Part shown: positions 8,093 through 16,962 of the stretch, one piece after another | Layout of the letters: each line of letters opens with the position of its first letter | How positions within the stretch are numbered: position 1 is the stretch's first letter | NCBI RefSeq assembly: GCF_010977575.1 | Contig: NZ_CP048812.1 | Location: 2,046,001-2,110,000 of the forward strand | Direction: 5' to 3' | Length of the DNA: 64,000 nucleotides | Source: Halomonas socia | GTDB lineage: Bacteria; Pseudomonadota; Gammaproteobacteria; Pseudomonadales; Halomonadaceae | Notes under the pieces: model-generated | The model's database searches: none | What the model saw: only the letters and a program-made list of their open reading frames with translations | What the model was told of the DNA's origin: nothing | Position numbers and translations under genes: made by a program

Positions 8093-8761
8093 CTAGCTTA
8101 ATATAGGGCTTAGCTGTGCTATAGCGTCTGGAAGCTCGCTGGGGTGGTGGATTGCGATGGCACCGTCAGGAGTCGTTTCCACATCTGGGAAGCGGTTGAG
8201 GTGTATTACTTTCATACCGGCAGCAAGACCTGCTGTAACACCTACCGCAGCATCATCGATAACGACGCATTGCTCGGGTTTGAATCCCATGGCAAGTCCA
8301 GCCTGCTTATAGAGATCGGGATCGGGCTTCCAAAGATTGAACGTATAGGCGCTGAATAGGTTATCACCAAAAAACTCGGCTAAACCGGCACTGTCCATGG
8401 CGCAGCGAATCTTTCGCTCGGGACCGTTGGAGACGACGGCTTTGGTATAGCCGGGCAGTGCATGGAGCGCTTCTCTCATGCCGTCGATGGCGACAAGCTC
8501 GGCACGCATGCGTTGATCCATGAGATCCCGCATCATGGCTTCTAGGGTGGAGTACCGATCATCCATAGGTACACGATGGCGCACAGCCAAGGTCTCGATG
8601 ATGGTGAGAAATCGTACCCCGCGAAACTCCTTGAGGTACTGCGCAGCGGTAAAGGGCAGTTGGAACTGGGGCAAAACCTCTCCGAGGACCTCCGCGAGCA
8701 GTATCTCACTGTCGACCAGGGTGCCATCGGAATCGAAAAGCAGGCAGGGAAGTCGAGACAT
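8093..8761 (-). CDS. HAD-superfamily phosphatase, YieH-like
   Basis: The 222-residue haloacid-dehalogenase-type phosphatase has motif I LLFDSDGTLVDSE, motif II VVSNGPERK, the Lys motif with KPDPDLYKQA and motif IV VVIDDAAVGVTAG. It resembles E. coli YieH, a 6-phosphogluconate phosphatase, over its whole length (for example the shared VVSNGP and WKPDP stretches). It lies 41 bp downstream of the RpiR regulator gene on the same strand, so the two are likely cotranscribed. Next to a deoxy-gluconate-type kinase operon it may dephosphorylate a sugar-acid phosphate and guard against overload; that role is inferred. Confidence 0.8.
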   Translation of the reverse strand: MSRLPCLLFDSDGTLVDSEILLAEVLGEVLPQFQLPFTAAQYLKEFRGVRFLTIIETLAVRHRVPMDDRYSTLEAMMRDLMDQRMRAELVAIDGMREALHALPGYTKAVVSNGPERKIRCAMDSAGLAEFFGDNLFSAYTFNLWKPDPDLYKQAGLAMGFKPEQCVVIDDAAVGVTAGLAAGMKVIHLNRFPDVETTPDGAIAIHHPSELPDAIAQLSPILS

Positions 8762-8802
8762 ACAACACTCCAGGTGGCGGCATTGTCGTTAGATCACGCG
8801 AG

Positions 8803-9651
8803 CTAGTGGTTGTCCGGTGGCGTCGAGTCAAGCTCATGCCGCACCCCAAGCGCGATCGCAAGGGTTTGGGCGAGGCATAGCGACGCCGTCAACCCACGGA
8901 AGCTTTTGACTTCCGCCTCCTGAAGCACGAAGCAGACATCCGCCAGCTGGGCTAGTGGGCTCACATTCGAATCGGTAATCACGACCAGGGGGATGTCGCG
9001 TTCACATGCGGCAGACGCCAATTGGCGAGCCTCCTCGGCATAGGGGCTGAAACTGATCACCATCAAAGCATCGTGATCGCTGATCGATCGAATCTGTTCT
9101 CCGTACATCCCGCCCAAGCCATTCACCAGAAAGGCGCGCTTGTCGATATGGTGGAGCGCGTAGGTCATGTAGCTGGCCACCACGAAACTACGTCGCGCGC
9201 CCATGACATGAATGGCGTGCGCTGCCTCGAAGATATTCAGCGCCTGTTCTAGGCTGCCCGGGTCGATACGCCCCGGGAGTTGCTCCAGGGCCAGGCGATT
9301 GGCATCAGCGAACTCCCACAGAAGCTGCGTGCTGTCTGGCGTCTCTCCCGTGGCGCTCCGAACCGCACGGATGCGCTCCGTATAGTTGGGAAGTTCATCG
9401 ACGAGCCTGGCCCTGAAAAGGCCTTGCATCTCTGAAAAGCCGGACAGGTCGAAGGTATTGGCGAAACGAATCAGGGTCGAGGGAGTTACGCCAGCGGCTT
9501 TCGCTATCTTGGCCACGGTGGAGAAAGCGACATCCTTGGGATGATCAAGCAGATAGCGCGCCGCTTGTTGGAGCCTGGGGCTCAGCGATTCATAGCGGGA
9601 GGTGACGCGTTTCTTTAGTTCGTCGAAGTCTTGAGGCGAGGGCTGAGTCAT
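8803..9651 (-). CDS. MurR/RpiR-family transcriptional regulator (HTH + SIS)
   Basis: The 282-residue regulator has an N-terminal RpiR helix-turn-helix (about residues 8-80; FSTVAKIAKAAGVTPSTLIR) and a C-terminal SIS sugar-phosphate-binding domain (about 125-265; IHVMGARRSFVVASYMTYAL, LMVISFSPYAEEARQLASAA). It is divergent from the iolC operon across a 184-bp gap containing two copies of a near-palindromic site (9698-9713 and 9758-9772). It therefore most likely represses the iolC operon and perhaps itself, with a sugar phosphate as inducer. RpiR regulators of inositol genes are known in other proteobacteria. Confidence 0.88.
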   Translation of the reverse strand: MTQPSPQDFDELKKRVTSRYESLSPRLQQAARYLLDHPKDVAFSTVAKIAKAAGVTPSTLIRFANTFDLSGFSEMQGLFRARLVDELPNYTERIRAVRSATGETPDSTQLLWEFADANRLALEQLPGRIDPGSLEQALNIFEAAHAIHVMGARRSFVVASYMTYALHHIDKRAFLVNGLGGMYGEQIRSISDHDALMVISFSPYAEEARQLASAACERDIPLVVITDSNVSPLAQLADVCFVLQEAEVKSFRGLTASLCLAQTLAIALGVRHELDSTPPDNH

Positions 9652-9697
9652 TGAAAAACCAAGAGACCTTTAGATGATACGTATATGTTAGCATTTA

Positions 9698-9713
9698 TGG
9701 AATATTCGTTCCA
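9698..9713 (+). promoter_or_regulatory. Candidate RpiR operator, site 1
   Basis: TGGAATATTCGTTCCA is near-palindromic, with outer arms TGGAA and TTCCA. The same sequence occurs in reverse orientation at 9758-9772. It lies about 46 bp upstream of the regulator gene start. Confidence 0.6.
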
Positions 9714-9740
9714 TTATCCTAAAGTATTGGAACATGAGGT

Positions 9741-9769
9741 TTGACAGAGTCGTGAATTGGAACGAATAT
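9741..9769 (+). promoter_or_regulatory. Candidate promoter of the iolC operon
   Basis: A perfect -35 box TTGACA (9741-9746) is followed after 17 bp by GAATAT (9764-9769), a poor -10 box lying inside operator site 2. Overlap of the -10 region with the operator would fit repression by RpiR. Confidence 0.4.
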
Positions 9770-9772
9770 TCC
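9758..9772 (-). promoter_or_regulatory. Candidate RpiR operator, site 2
   Basis: TGGAACGAATATTCC is the exact reverse complement of the core of site 1. The two centres are 60 bp apart, close to six helical turns, which would allow looping between two bound regulators. Confidence 0.6.
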
Positions 9773-9835
9773 GGTCATGCCATGTGTTGCTAGGGGGCAT
9801 GTGAAGTTGTTCCCCTAGATAAAGGAGATAGCCTC

Positions 9836-11797
9836 TTGACCATGCAAGACCCTACCCGCAAGCACTCGTTGGACTTAATCTGCCTTGGACGTGTCGCTGT
9901 CGACCTTTACTCGGAGCAGCTCGGTAGCCCCTTGGAGGACGTGACGAGTTTTGCCAAGTACCTGGGGGGTAGTTCGGGCAATGTGGCGTTCGGGGCGGCC
10001 CGGCTTGGCTTGAAGTCCTCCATGCTCTCCCGCGTAGGCAACGAACAGCTGGGCAATTTTGTGCGTGAGGAGCTGCAGCGTGCCGGGGTCGATACGAGAT
10101 CTTTGCAGACGGATCCGCATCGCCACACCGGACTGGCTCTGCTGTCGCTTAAGGACCGTGAAACCTTTCCTCTGCTGTTCTATCGCCGCGATTGCGCCGA
10201 TATGGCGATCGATGCGGACCTGATCGATACCGACTACATCGGCACGGCACAAGCCCTTGCCATTACCGGCACGCACCTTTCGACCGACGTGGTGCGACGG
10301 GCCTGCAAGAAAGCGCTGGATGCCGCTGCACACCACGGTACTAAGCGCGTTCTGGATATTGATTACCGGCCCGTTTTGTGGGGGCTTACGGATCCCGGCG
10401 ACGGCGAGACGCGTTATGTCTCAGATGCCCAGGTCACTGAGGACCTGCAAGGCTGGCTTGCGCATTTCGACTTGATTGTCGGCACGGAAGAAGAGTTTCA
10501 CATTGCCGGAGGAAGCACCGATACGTTGGCCTCCTTGCGTGCCGTGCGTGAGGTCAGCGCTGCGACACTGGTGTGTAAGCTCGGCCCGCTAGGCTGCGTC
10601 GTCTTTGAAGGTGCCATCCCCGCCCGGATCGAAGAGGGCGTGCTGGTCAAGGGAGTTCAGGTCGAGGTGCTGAACGTGCTCGGGGCGGGCGATGCCTTCA
10701 TGAGTGGCTTGCTGCGTGGATGGTTGCGGGGAGAAAACTGGAAAACCAGCGCCGCCTATGCCAACGCCTGCGGAGCGTTGGTGGTCTCGCGTCATGGCTG
10801 TGCCCCTGCCATGCCGACCGAAGAAGAGCTCATGCATTACCTGGCTCGCCGCGAGGAGGTAGCGCACCCCGACAAGGATGAGCGGCTGAACCATCTGCAC
10901 CGGGTGACCACCCGCATCCCGAAGACTTGGCCCGAAGTGTGCGGATTAGCCTTCGATCATCGACGCCAGTTGACGGACATGGCGATAGCCGTCGGCGCCG
11001 ATGTGGGCCGCTTGCCCGACATGAAGCGATTGCTCGTTAAAGCGGCTGAGCAAGGCGCGCGCCAGGCAGGCCTTGCGACGCCGGCCATCCTGGTGGACGA
11101 CGTGCTGGGGCAGGATGCTCTGAACGAGGCGACCGGGCGCGGCTGGTGGATCGGTCGCCCGGTAGAACTGCCGAGTTCCCGGCCCCTGCGCTTCCAGCAT
11201 GGCGAGGATCTCGGCAGCCGGTTCCGTCATTGGCCTTCCGAGCACATCATCAAATGCCTCTTCTTCTATCACCCGGACGATCCGGTCGAGCTGCGGCTCG
11301 AGCAGGAAGCGCGAGTTCATCGCTTGTACGAAGCGGCCTGTACCAACGGCTTGCAGCTACTGCTGGAGGTCATCCCTCCGTCGGATGGCCCCATCGACGA
11401 TTCAACCGTGCCGCGTAGCGTGAGTCGTCTCTACGACCTTGGCATCCGCCCTGATTGGTGGAAGCTGCCTTCCATGTCTGACAGGGGCTGGCAAGCCGTC
11501 GGAGAGATCATCAATGAGCGAGATCCCCACTGCTTCGGCGTCGTGCTGCTGGGCCTGGATGCACCAATGGGCCAAGTGAAGGAGAGCTTTGGTTCTGCCG
11601 CAAAGCACCCGCACTGCAAGGGCTTCACGGTCGGGCGCACGCTGTTCGCCCAGCCTTGCCGAGAATGGTTGGCCGGACAGCTGACCGATGATGAGCTCGT
11701 GAGCCAGGTTGCGGGCAATTATGCGGAACTCATTCACGAATGGCATTCACTGCGCCAATGCGAAACCGCCGCAACACACGTCGAGGAGAGAGCTTAA
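9836..11797 (+). CDS. iolC: 5-dehydro-2-deoxygluconokinase fused to DUF2090 domain
   Basis: The 653-residue protein has a PfkB-type kinase domain (about residues 10-325) with the sugar-binding GGSSGNVAFGAARLG segment near 49-63 and the catalytic GAGDAF motif near 281-286. A C-terminal DUF2090 domain (about 345-640) follows. IolC phosphorylates 2-deoxy-5-keto-D-gluconate. DUF2090 is related to IolJ/LacD-type aldolases and, when fused, is thought to cleave the product to malonate semialdehyde and dihydroxyacetone phosphate. The start is TTG 9836: AAAGGAG at 9821-9827 is 8 nt upstream of it, while ATG 9842 would be 14 nt away. It is the first gene of the RpiR-divergent operon. Confidence 0.9.
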   Translation: MTMQDPTRKHSLDLICLGRVAVDLYSEQLGSPLEDVTSFAKYLGGSSGNVAFGAARLGLKSSMLSRVGNEQLGNFVREELQRAGVDTRSLQTDPHRHTGLALLSLKDRETFPLLFYRRDCADMAIDADLIDTDYIGTAQALAITGTHLSTDVVRRACKKALDAAAHHGTKRVLDIDYRPVLWGLTDPGDGETRYVSDAQVTEDLQGWLAHFDLIVGTEEEFHIAGGSTDTLASLRAVREVSAATLVCKLGPLGCVVFEGAIPARIEEGVLVKGVQVEVLNVLGAGDAFMSGLLRGWLRGENWKTSAAYANACGALVVSRHGCAPAMPTEEELMHYLARREEVAHPDKDERLNHLHRVTTRIPKTWPEVCGLAFDHRRQLTDMAIAVGADVGRLPDMKRLLVKAAEQGARQAGLATPAILVDDVLGQDALNEATGRGWWIGRPVELPSSRPLRFQHGEDLGSRFRHWPSEHIIKCLFFYHPDDPVELRLEQEARVHRLYEAACTNGLQLLLEVIPPSDGPIDDSTVPRSVSRLYDLGIRPDWWKLPSMSDRGWQAVGEIINERDPHCFGVVLLGLDAPMGQVKESFGSAAKHPHCKGFTVGRTLFAQPCREWLAGQLTDDELVSQVAGNYAELIHEWHSLRQCETAATHVEERA

Positions 11798-11800
11798 GTC

Positions 11801-13303
11801 ATGCAGACCCTGGGAAATTTCATCAACGGGCAGACTGTCGACAGCACGAGCGAACGTACCGCACCCGTCTACAACCCAGCCACGGGTGAGCAAACCGCAC
11901 AATTGGCGCTTTCTTCAGCCGAAGAGACACGCAACGCAGTCTCGGCCGCAAAGCTGGCATTTGCGGGCTGGTCGAAGATCGCTCCGCTCAGGCGGGCTCG
12001 CATCTTGTTCAAGTTCAAGGCCCTGGTCGAAGAACACACCGACGAGCTAGCGCGGCTGATAGCCAGCGAGCATGGCAAGGTATTTTCCGATGCCAAGGGC
12101 GAAGTCATTCGTGGGCTGGAAGTGGTGGAGTTTGCTTGCGGCATTCCGCATCTGCAGAAGGGCGAGCACTCCACCAATGTGGGCACGGGTGTGGATAGCT
12201 ACACCATGATGCAGCCGCTGGGCGTATGCGCGGGTGTCTCGCCGTTCAACTTTCCTGCGATGGTGCCCATGTGGATGTTCCCCATCGCCTTGGCCTGCGG
12301 CAACACCTTCGTCATGAAACCCTCGGAAAAAGACCCCTCCACCGCAATGCGCCTGGCCGAGCTCCTCAAAGACGCCGGGTTGCCGGACGGTGTCTTCAAT
12401 ATCGTCAACGGCGACAAGGAAGCCGTCGACGTACTGCTTACCGATGAGCGGGTCGAAGCGGTCAGCTTCGTCGGATCGACGCCGATTGCCGAGTACATCT
12501 ATGCCACCGCATCGGCCCATGGAAAGCGTGTGCAGGCCTTGGGTGGCGCCAAGAACCACATGGTGATCATGCCTGATGCCGATCTCGATCAGGCGGTGGA
12601 CGCCCTGATGGGGGCCGCTTACGGCTCGGCCGGCGAGCGCTGCATGGCGATCTCGGTGGCGGTGCCGGTCGGCGAGGAAACAGCCGAACGGCTACGCGAG
12701 AAGCTCGTGGTTCAGCTGAATCAGCTTAGCGTAGGCCCGGGGTTGGTAGAGGGGCCTGACAACGACATGGGGCCGCTTATTACCCGTGAGCACCTGGAGA
12801 AGGTCAAGGAGTACATTTGTATCGGTCAGAAAGAGGGAGCCGAGCTAATCATCGACGGCCGTCACACGGCAATGCAAGGAAGCCATGACGGTTACTTCAT
12901 CGGCGGGTCGCTATTCGATCACGTCACACCTGGCATGCGCATTCACAGTGAGGAAATCTTCGGGCCCGTGCTATGTATCGCACGTGCCGCGAGCTTCGAC
13001 GAAGCCGTCGCGATGATTAACGACCACGAATACGGCAACGGTACGGCAATTTTTACTCGCGATGGCGATGCCGCTCGCCAGTTCTGTGAAAACATCCAGG
13101 TAGGTATGGTCGGGGTCAATGTCCCAATTCCCGTACCGATGGCCTTTCACAGCTTCGGTGGCTGGAAGCGATCACTATTCGGTCCGCTTCACATGCATGG
13201 CCCCGATGGCGTGCGGTTCTATACACGCATGAAGACCATCACGCAGCGCTGGCCGGGCGGTATCCGTGAAGCGACTAATCACTTCACTATGCCGACACAC
13301 TAA
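11801..13303 (+). CDS. mmsA: CoA-acylating (methyl)malonate-semialdehyde dehydrogenase
   Basis: This 500-residue aldehyde dehydrogenase matches MmsA/IolA, which turns malonate semialdehyde or methylmalonate semialdehyde, with NAD and CoA, into acetyl- or propionyl-CoA plus CO2. GVSPFNFPAMVPMWMFPIAL, VGSTPIAEYIY and the catalytic-cysteine segment YGSAGERCMAIS (Cys near 281) are typical. It starts three bases after the iolC stop, so translation is probably coupled. In this operon it would consume the malonate semialdehyde released from phosphorylated 2-deoxy-5-keto-gluconate. Confidence 0.93.
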   Translation: MQTLGNFINGQTVDSTSERTAPVYNPATGEQTAQLALSSAEETRNAVSAAKLAFAGWSKIAPLRRARILFKFKALVEEHTDELARLIASEHGKVFSDAKGEVIRGLEVVEFACGIPHLQKGEHSTNVGTGVDSYTMMQPLGVCAGVSPFNFPAMVPMWMFPIALACGNTFVMKPSEKDPSTAMRLAELLKDAGLPDGVFNIVNGDKEAVDVLLTDERVEAVSFVGSTPIAEYIYATASAHGKRVQALGGAKNHMVIMPDADLDQAVDALMGAAYGSAGERCMAISVAVPVGEETAERLREKLVVQLNQLSVGPGLVEGPDNDMGPLITREHLEKVKEYICIGQKEGAELIIDGRHTAMQGSHDGYFIGGSLFDHVTPGMRIHSEEIFGPVLCIARAASFDEAVAMINDHEYGNGTAIFTRDGDAARQFCENIQVGMVGVNVPIPVPMAFHSFGGWKRSLFGPLHMHGPDGVRFYTRMKTITQRWPGGIREATNHFTMPTH

Positions 13304-13347
13304 TGTGCGTGAGCGTGGCCCGCTAACCGGGAAAGGGGTTGAGACTT

Positions 13348-14037
13348 GTGAGTGACAAAACGGTACTGATCACTGGCGGGGCATCTGGCATTGGGTGTCA
13401 GACCGCGCAACGATTCAGACAGGAAGGCTACCGGGTAATCGTTGCTGATCTACATCGGTGCGAGGTGGAACCAGATCAGTTCATCCAGGCGGATTTGGTA
13501 GATCCGAACGCCAGGGAAGCCATCGTTGAACAGGTCGACCGGCTTGACGTGCTGGTGAACTGTGCCGGCGTCAACCTGCAGGAAGAAGAGTGGCAGCTGG
13601 CAGGGTTCGAAACGTCTATGACGATCAATTGCACGGCTGTTTTCGACCTGTCGACACGCTTGATTGACAAGCTAGGTGCGACGGGGGGCGCCATTATCAA
13701 TATCGCCTCAATGTGGAGCTACTTCGGTTCGCCCAAGTCGCCTGGCTACAGCGCAAGCAAGGGGGCGATCGTCTCCCTGACCCGCTCGATGGCGGTGGCT
13801 TGGGCCGACAGGGGAGTGCGTACCAATGCGGTGGCCCCCGGCTGGGTCAAGACACACATGACCGAGGCAGCACGGGCGGATAGCGCACGCTTCGAGAAAA
13901 TTTCGACACGTATCCCAATGCAGCGCTGGGCAGAGCCGGGAGAAGTAGCATCCGTCATCTTTTTCCTTGCCTCGGACAATGCCTCATACGTCAATGGCGC
14001 CGTTATTCCGGTCGATGGCGGCTACATGGCGGGCTGA
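13348..14037 (+). CDS. Short-chain dehydrogenase/reductase (SDR)
   Basis: The 229-residue classical SDR has the nucleotide motif TGGASGIG near residue 10, NCAG near 75, the catalytic Ser in NIASMW and the YSASK motif. The GTG at 13348 is preferred: GGGG at 13335-13338 is 9 nt upstream, whereas a TTG at 13339 would touch the ribosome site. It lies between mmsA and an idonate-dehydrogenase-like gene. Together these two could interconvert hydroxyl configurations through a keto-acid, as IdnO and IdnD do for gluconate and idonate. The substrate is not determined by sequence. Confidence 0.85.
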   Translation: MSDKTVLITGGASGIGCQTAQRFRQEGYRVIVADLHRCEVEPDQFIQADLVDPNAREAIVEQVDRLDVLVNCAGVNLQEEEWQLAGFETSMTINCTAVFDLSTRLIDKLGATGGAIINIASMWSYFGSPKSPGYSASKGAIVSLTRSMAVAWADRGVRTNAVAPGWVKTHMTEAARADSARFEKISTRIPMQRWAEPGEVASVIFFLASDNASYVNGAVIPVDGGYMAG

Positions 14038-14085
14038 GGCTGTTATTCAACGAGCCTAGGCGTTTCGAATTCAGATGGTGGAAGT

Positions 14086-15120
14086 ATGAAATCGTACGTT
14101 ATTCATGGTCCCAGGGACCTGCGCATCGACGAAAAGGAAGAGCGAAGCCTGGCAGATAATGAGGTCCGCTTGGGCCTGGCCTATGGCGGCATCTGTGGCT
14201 CCGATATGCACTATTACCAGGACGGCAAGGTTGGGCACTCTGTCGTCAAGGACCCCATGGTGCTTGGTCATGAGCTGGCGGCCGTGGTGCTGGAAGTGGG
14301 CGAGGGCGTCGACGGCGTTGCCGTGGGTGACCGGGTCGCCATCAACCCGGCGTTGCCTTGCGGCACCTGCGCCATGTGCCGCAAGGGCGAAGAGAACGTC
14401 TGCTTTAATATGCAGTATCTGGGGAGTGCAGCCAAGCGTCCCCACAGCCAAGGGGCGTTCGAGGAACGGCCCGTGGTCAAGGCTCATCAATGCGTGGTGT
14501 TGCCCGCGGATGCCGACCTCAAGCTGGCCGCGCTGGCCGAGCCTTACGCCATCTCGCTACATGCCGCCAACCTGGGGCAGGTCGCCGGGAAGCGCGTGTT
14601 GGTAACCGGGGCTGGCACAATCGGCACCCTCGCGGCGGTGGCGGCCCTAGATCAAGGGGCTAGCGACGTTTATGTATCCGATGTTCACCCAGCGGCACTT
14701 GCGCGGGTCAAAAAACTCGCCGATGTCCACACGTTGGATGCCATGGACGTCGCGAATCGCGTCGCTTCTGGGGAACTTGAATTCTTCGATGTTGTGCTGG
14801 AAGCATCAGGCGCACCGCAGGCATTCAATACGGCGCTAAAAGTGCTCACCCCCAAGGGGGGGGTGATCCAGATTGGTTTCCTCGCTCCCGCTGAGCTGGA
14901 TATGAATGTGATCCTGACCAAAGAGTTGACCATCCGCGGGGCGTATCGCTTCTTGGACGAATTTGAACAGGCGGTCGCGTCCGTACTGGCCAAGCCCGAG
15001 CTGATTGAGGCCGTCTCGGCCACATACGATTTCGGGGTTACGGATGAGGCCTTTGAATCGTCTCTGGATAAGCAGAAACACTTGAAAGTCATGATCCGTC
15101 ATCAAGTGTACGCTTCTTGA
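14086..15120 (+). CDS. Zinc-dependent dehydrogenase, L-idonate 5-dehydrogenase-like
   Basis: The 344-residue medium-chain dehydrogenase has a catalytic-zinc site with GICGSDMHYY and LGHELAA. The structural-zinc cysteines are in CGTCAMCRKGEENVC, and the Rossmann motif is VTGAGTIGTLAA. The start region and HYYQDGKVGHSVVKDPMVLG closely follow IdnD-type L-idonate 5-dehydrogenases, which oxidise C5 of an aldonate with NAD(P). In this operon, oxidation at C5 of a 2-deoxy-aldonate would directly give the IolC substrate; this is inference from position and family. Confidence 0.87.
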   Translation: MKSYVIHGPRDLRIDEKEERSLADNEVRLGLAYGGICGSDMHYYQDGKVGHSVVKDPMVLGHELAAVVLEVGEGVDGVAVGDRVAINPALPCGTCAMCRKGEENVCFNMQYLGSAAKRPHSQGAFEERPVVKAHQCVVLPADADLKLAALAEPYAISLHAANLGQVAGKRVLVTGAGTIGTLAAVAALDQGASDVYVSDVHPAALARVKKLADVHTLDAMDVANRVASGELEFFDVVLEASGAPQAFNTALKVLTPKGGVIQIGFLAPAELDMNVILTKELTIRGAYRFLDEFEQAVASVLAKPELIEAVSATYDFGVTDEAFESSLDKQKHLKVMIRHQVYAS

Positions 15121-15145
15121 CGACCAACGACACAAGGCGCTCCCT

Positions 15146-15640
15146 ATGATGAATGTGTTTCGCTCGAGAACGTTGGAAGAGTGGCTTGCAGCGCTGCTAA
15201 TGACAGTTGTCATTGCCTTACTGGGAGCCCAGGTAGTCCTAAGGTTCGGTTTTGGTCGTAACATGAGTTGGCTGGAAGAGGTGTCGCGTTACTTTTTCGT
15301 ATGGGCTATTTATTTCGGGTTCGTCATAGCCGCAGAGCAGAATCGGCATATCCGCGTCACTTTTCACATCTCGATGTTGCCCGTAACGTTTCAGAAAATC
15401 ATATTGACCCTGGCCGATACAGTATGGCTTGTTTTCAACATTGTGCTTATTTGGCAGGGCGGAAAAATGTTTTATGAATCAATGCAGTTTCCCTATATAT
15501 CGCAAACAACGGGAATAAACTTGGCCTGGGTTCAGGTGATTGTGCCCTTGGGGATGTTGTTTATTTCGGTGCGGGTCATCGGTTGCATGGTGGCTCGTTG
15601 GAAATATGGCTTAGACACAAAAGACACTCGAGTAGACTGA
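15146..15640 (+). CDS. TRAP transporter small permease (DctQ type)
   Basis: The 164-residue protein has four hydrophobic helices and the DctQ-type segments RFGFGRNMSWLEEVSRYFFV and AAEQNRHIRVTFHI. It forms the small membrane subunit with the DctM protein encoded 9 bp downstream. It probably serves uptake of the sugar acid degraded by the upstream enzymes. Codon use is richer in A+T than in the enzymes just before it. Confidence 0.88.
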   Translation: MMNVFRSRTLEEWLAALLMTVVIALLGAQVVLRFGFGRNMSWLEEVSRYFFVWAIYFGFVIAAEQNRHIRVTFHISMLPVTFQKIILTLADTVWLVFNIVLIWQGGKMFYESMQFPYISQTTGINLAWVQVIVPLGMLFISVRVIGCMVARWKYGLDTKDTRVD

Positions 15641-15649
15641 AGGTACCCT

Positions 15650-16942
15650 ATGAGCCCCGCAATCATACTTTCCGTTGGCTTTATCGGCTTCTTGCTGCTT
15701 GGTGTGCCCGTCGCTATCTCGATGGGGATGGCTGCGATACTGAGTATGATGCAGTCTGGGCTGCCATTGTCCTATGTCGTGCAGAGTGCTTACTCTGCCG
15801 TCAACGATTTTACCATCATCGCGGTACCCATGTTTATTCTGGCCGGTGCATTGATGGAAAAAGGAGGGTTGACCGAACGACTCATTCTTTTCTCGCGTGC
15901 GTTGGTCGGGCCGGCACCCGGTGGGCTCGCGACGGTGACCATCGTCGCTTGTACCCTTTTTGCGGCTATTTCAGGATCTGGGCCCGCCACTACTGCCGCA
16001 ATTGGATCCATCATGATTCCCGCCATGATCAAGGAGTACAAGGACAGGGGCTTCTCAAGTGCTATCACAGCTAGTGCTGGCGGCATTGGTGTGGTGATAC
16101 CGCCATCGATTCCGATCATCATCTACGGCATCACATCGGAAACCTCGATTACAGCATTGTTCGTCGCAGGGGCTATTCCCGGTCTGCTATTGGCTTGTGC
16201 GCTGTATTTGACGGTATTGGTGATCAGTAAGAAGCGGGGCTATGTCGCACAAGACACGAACAAACGGGATGCCTCCGAGATATGGCGTACTGCCAAAGAG
16301 GCGAAATGGTCGCTGTTTGCCCCGGTCCTCATTCTGGGCGGCATCTACATGGGAATATTTACCGTCACGGAAGCCTCTATTGTTGCCGTTTATTATTCTC
16401 TCTTTGTAGGTGTGTGTGTTCACAAGGCCATAAAGCTGCCGACCTTCATTGATAGTCTGGGGTATACCGCTCGGGTAGCAGGCACTGTGATGCTGGTTTT
16501 GGTCACAGGCCGTGTTGTCGGCCGATTACTTTCCATGTACCAGATCCCTCAGCAGATTTCTTCTCTCATGCTCTCAACGTTCACTGATCCCATAACGCTT
16601 ATTTTAGTGATCATTGCGCTGTTGATCTTTGTTGGCATGTGGATGGAGACGCTGACCCAAATTATTATCTTAACGCCGCTTTTATTGCCTGTGGCGATGG
16701 GCGTCGATATACATCCCGTACAATTTGGCATTATGTTTGTGATAGCCTGCGAAATAGGCTATTCAACACCGCCCTTGGGCGTTAATTTATTCGTGGCCAG
16801 CGAGATAGGTGAAACAACAATTGAAAAAGTAAGCTGGGCATCTTTACCCTTCATTGGCGCTGAGGTGGCTGTACTACTCCTCGTTGCCTTTGTTCCTCAA
16901 ATTAGCTTGGCATTGCCAGAGTATTTGGGGTTAATTCGCTAA
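15650..16942 (+). CDS. TRAP transporter large permease (DctM type)
   Basis: The 430-residue, 12-helix membrane protein has DctM hallmarks such as VPMFILAGALMEKGGLTERL, AAISGSGPATTAAIGSIMIP and GIGVVIPPSIPIIIYG. It couples substrate import to an ion gradient together with DctQ and DctP. It is followed by dctP after 20 bp. Confidence 0.92.
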   Translation: MSPAIILSVGFIGFLLLGVPVAISMGMAAILSMMQSGLPLSYVVQSAYSAVNDFTIIAVPMFILAGALMEKGGLTERLILFSRALVGPAPGGLATVTIVACTLFAAISGSGPATTAAIGSIMIPAMIKEYKDRGFSSAITASAGGIGVVIPPSIPIIIYGITSETSITALFVAGAIPGLLLACALYLTVLVISKKRGYVAQDTNKRDASEIWRTAKEAKWSLFAPVLILGGIYMGIFTVTEASIVAVYYSLFVGVCVHKAIKLPTFIDSLGYTARVAGTVMLVLVTGRVVGRLLSMYQIPQQISSLMLSTFTDPITLILVIIALLIFVGMWMETLTQIIILTPLLLPVAMGVDIHPVQFGIMFVIACEIGYSTPPLGVNLFVASEIGETTIEKVSWASLPFIGAEVAVLLLVAFVPQISLALPEYLGLIR

Positions 16943-16962
16943 TAATTAATAGAGGTGTAATC

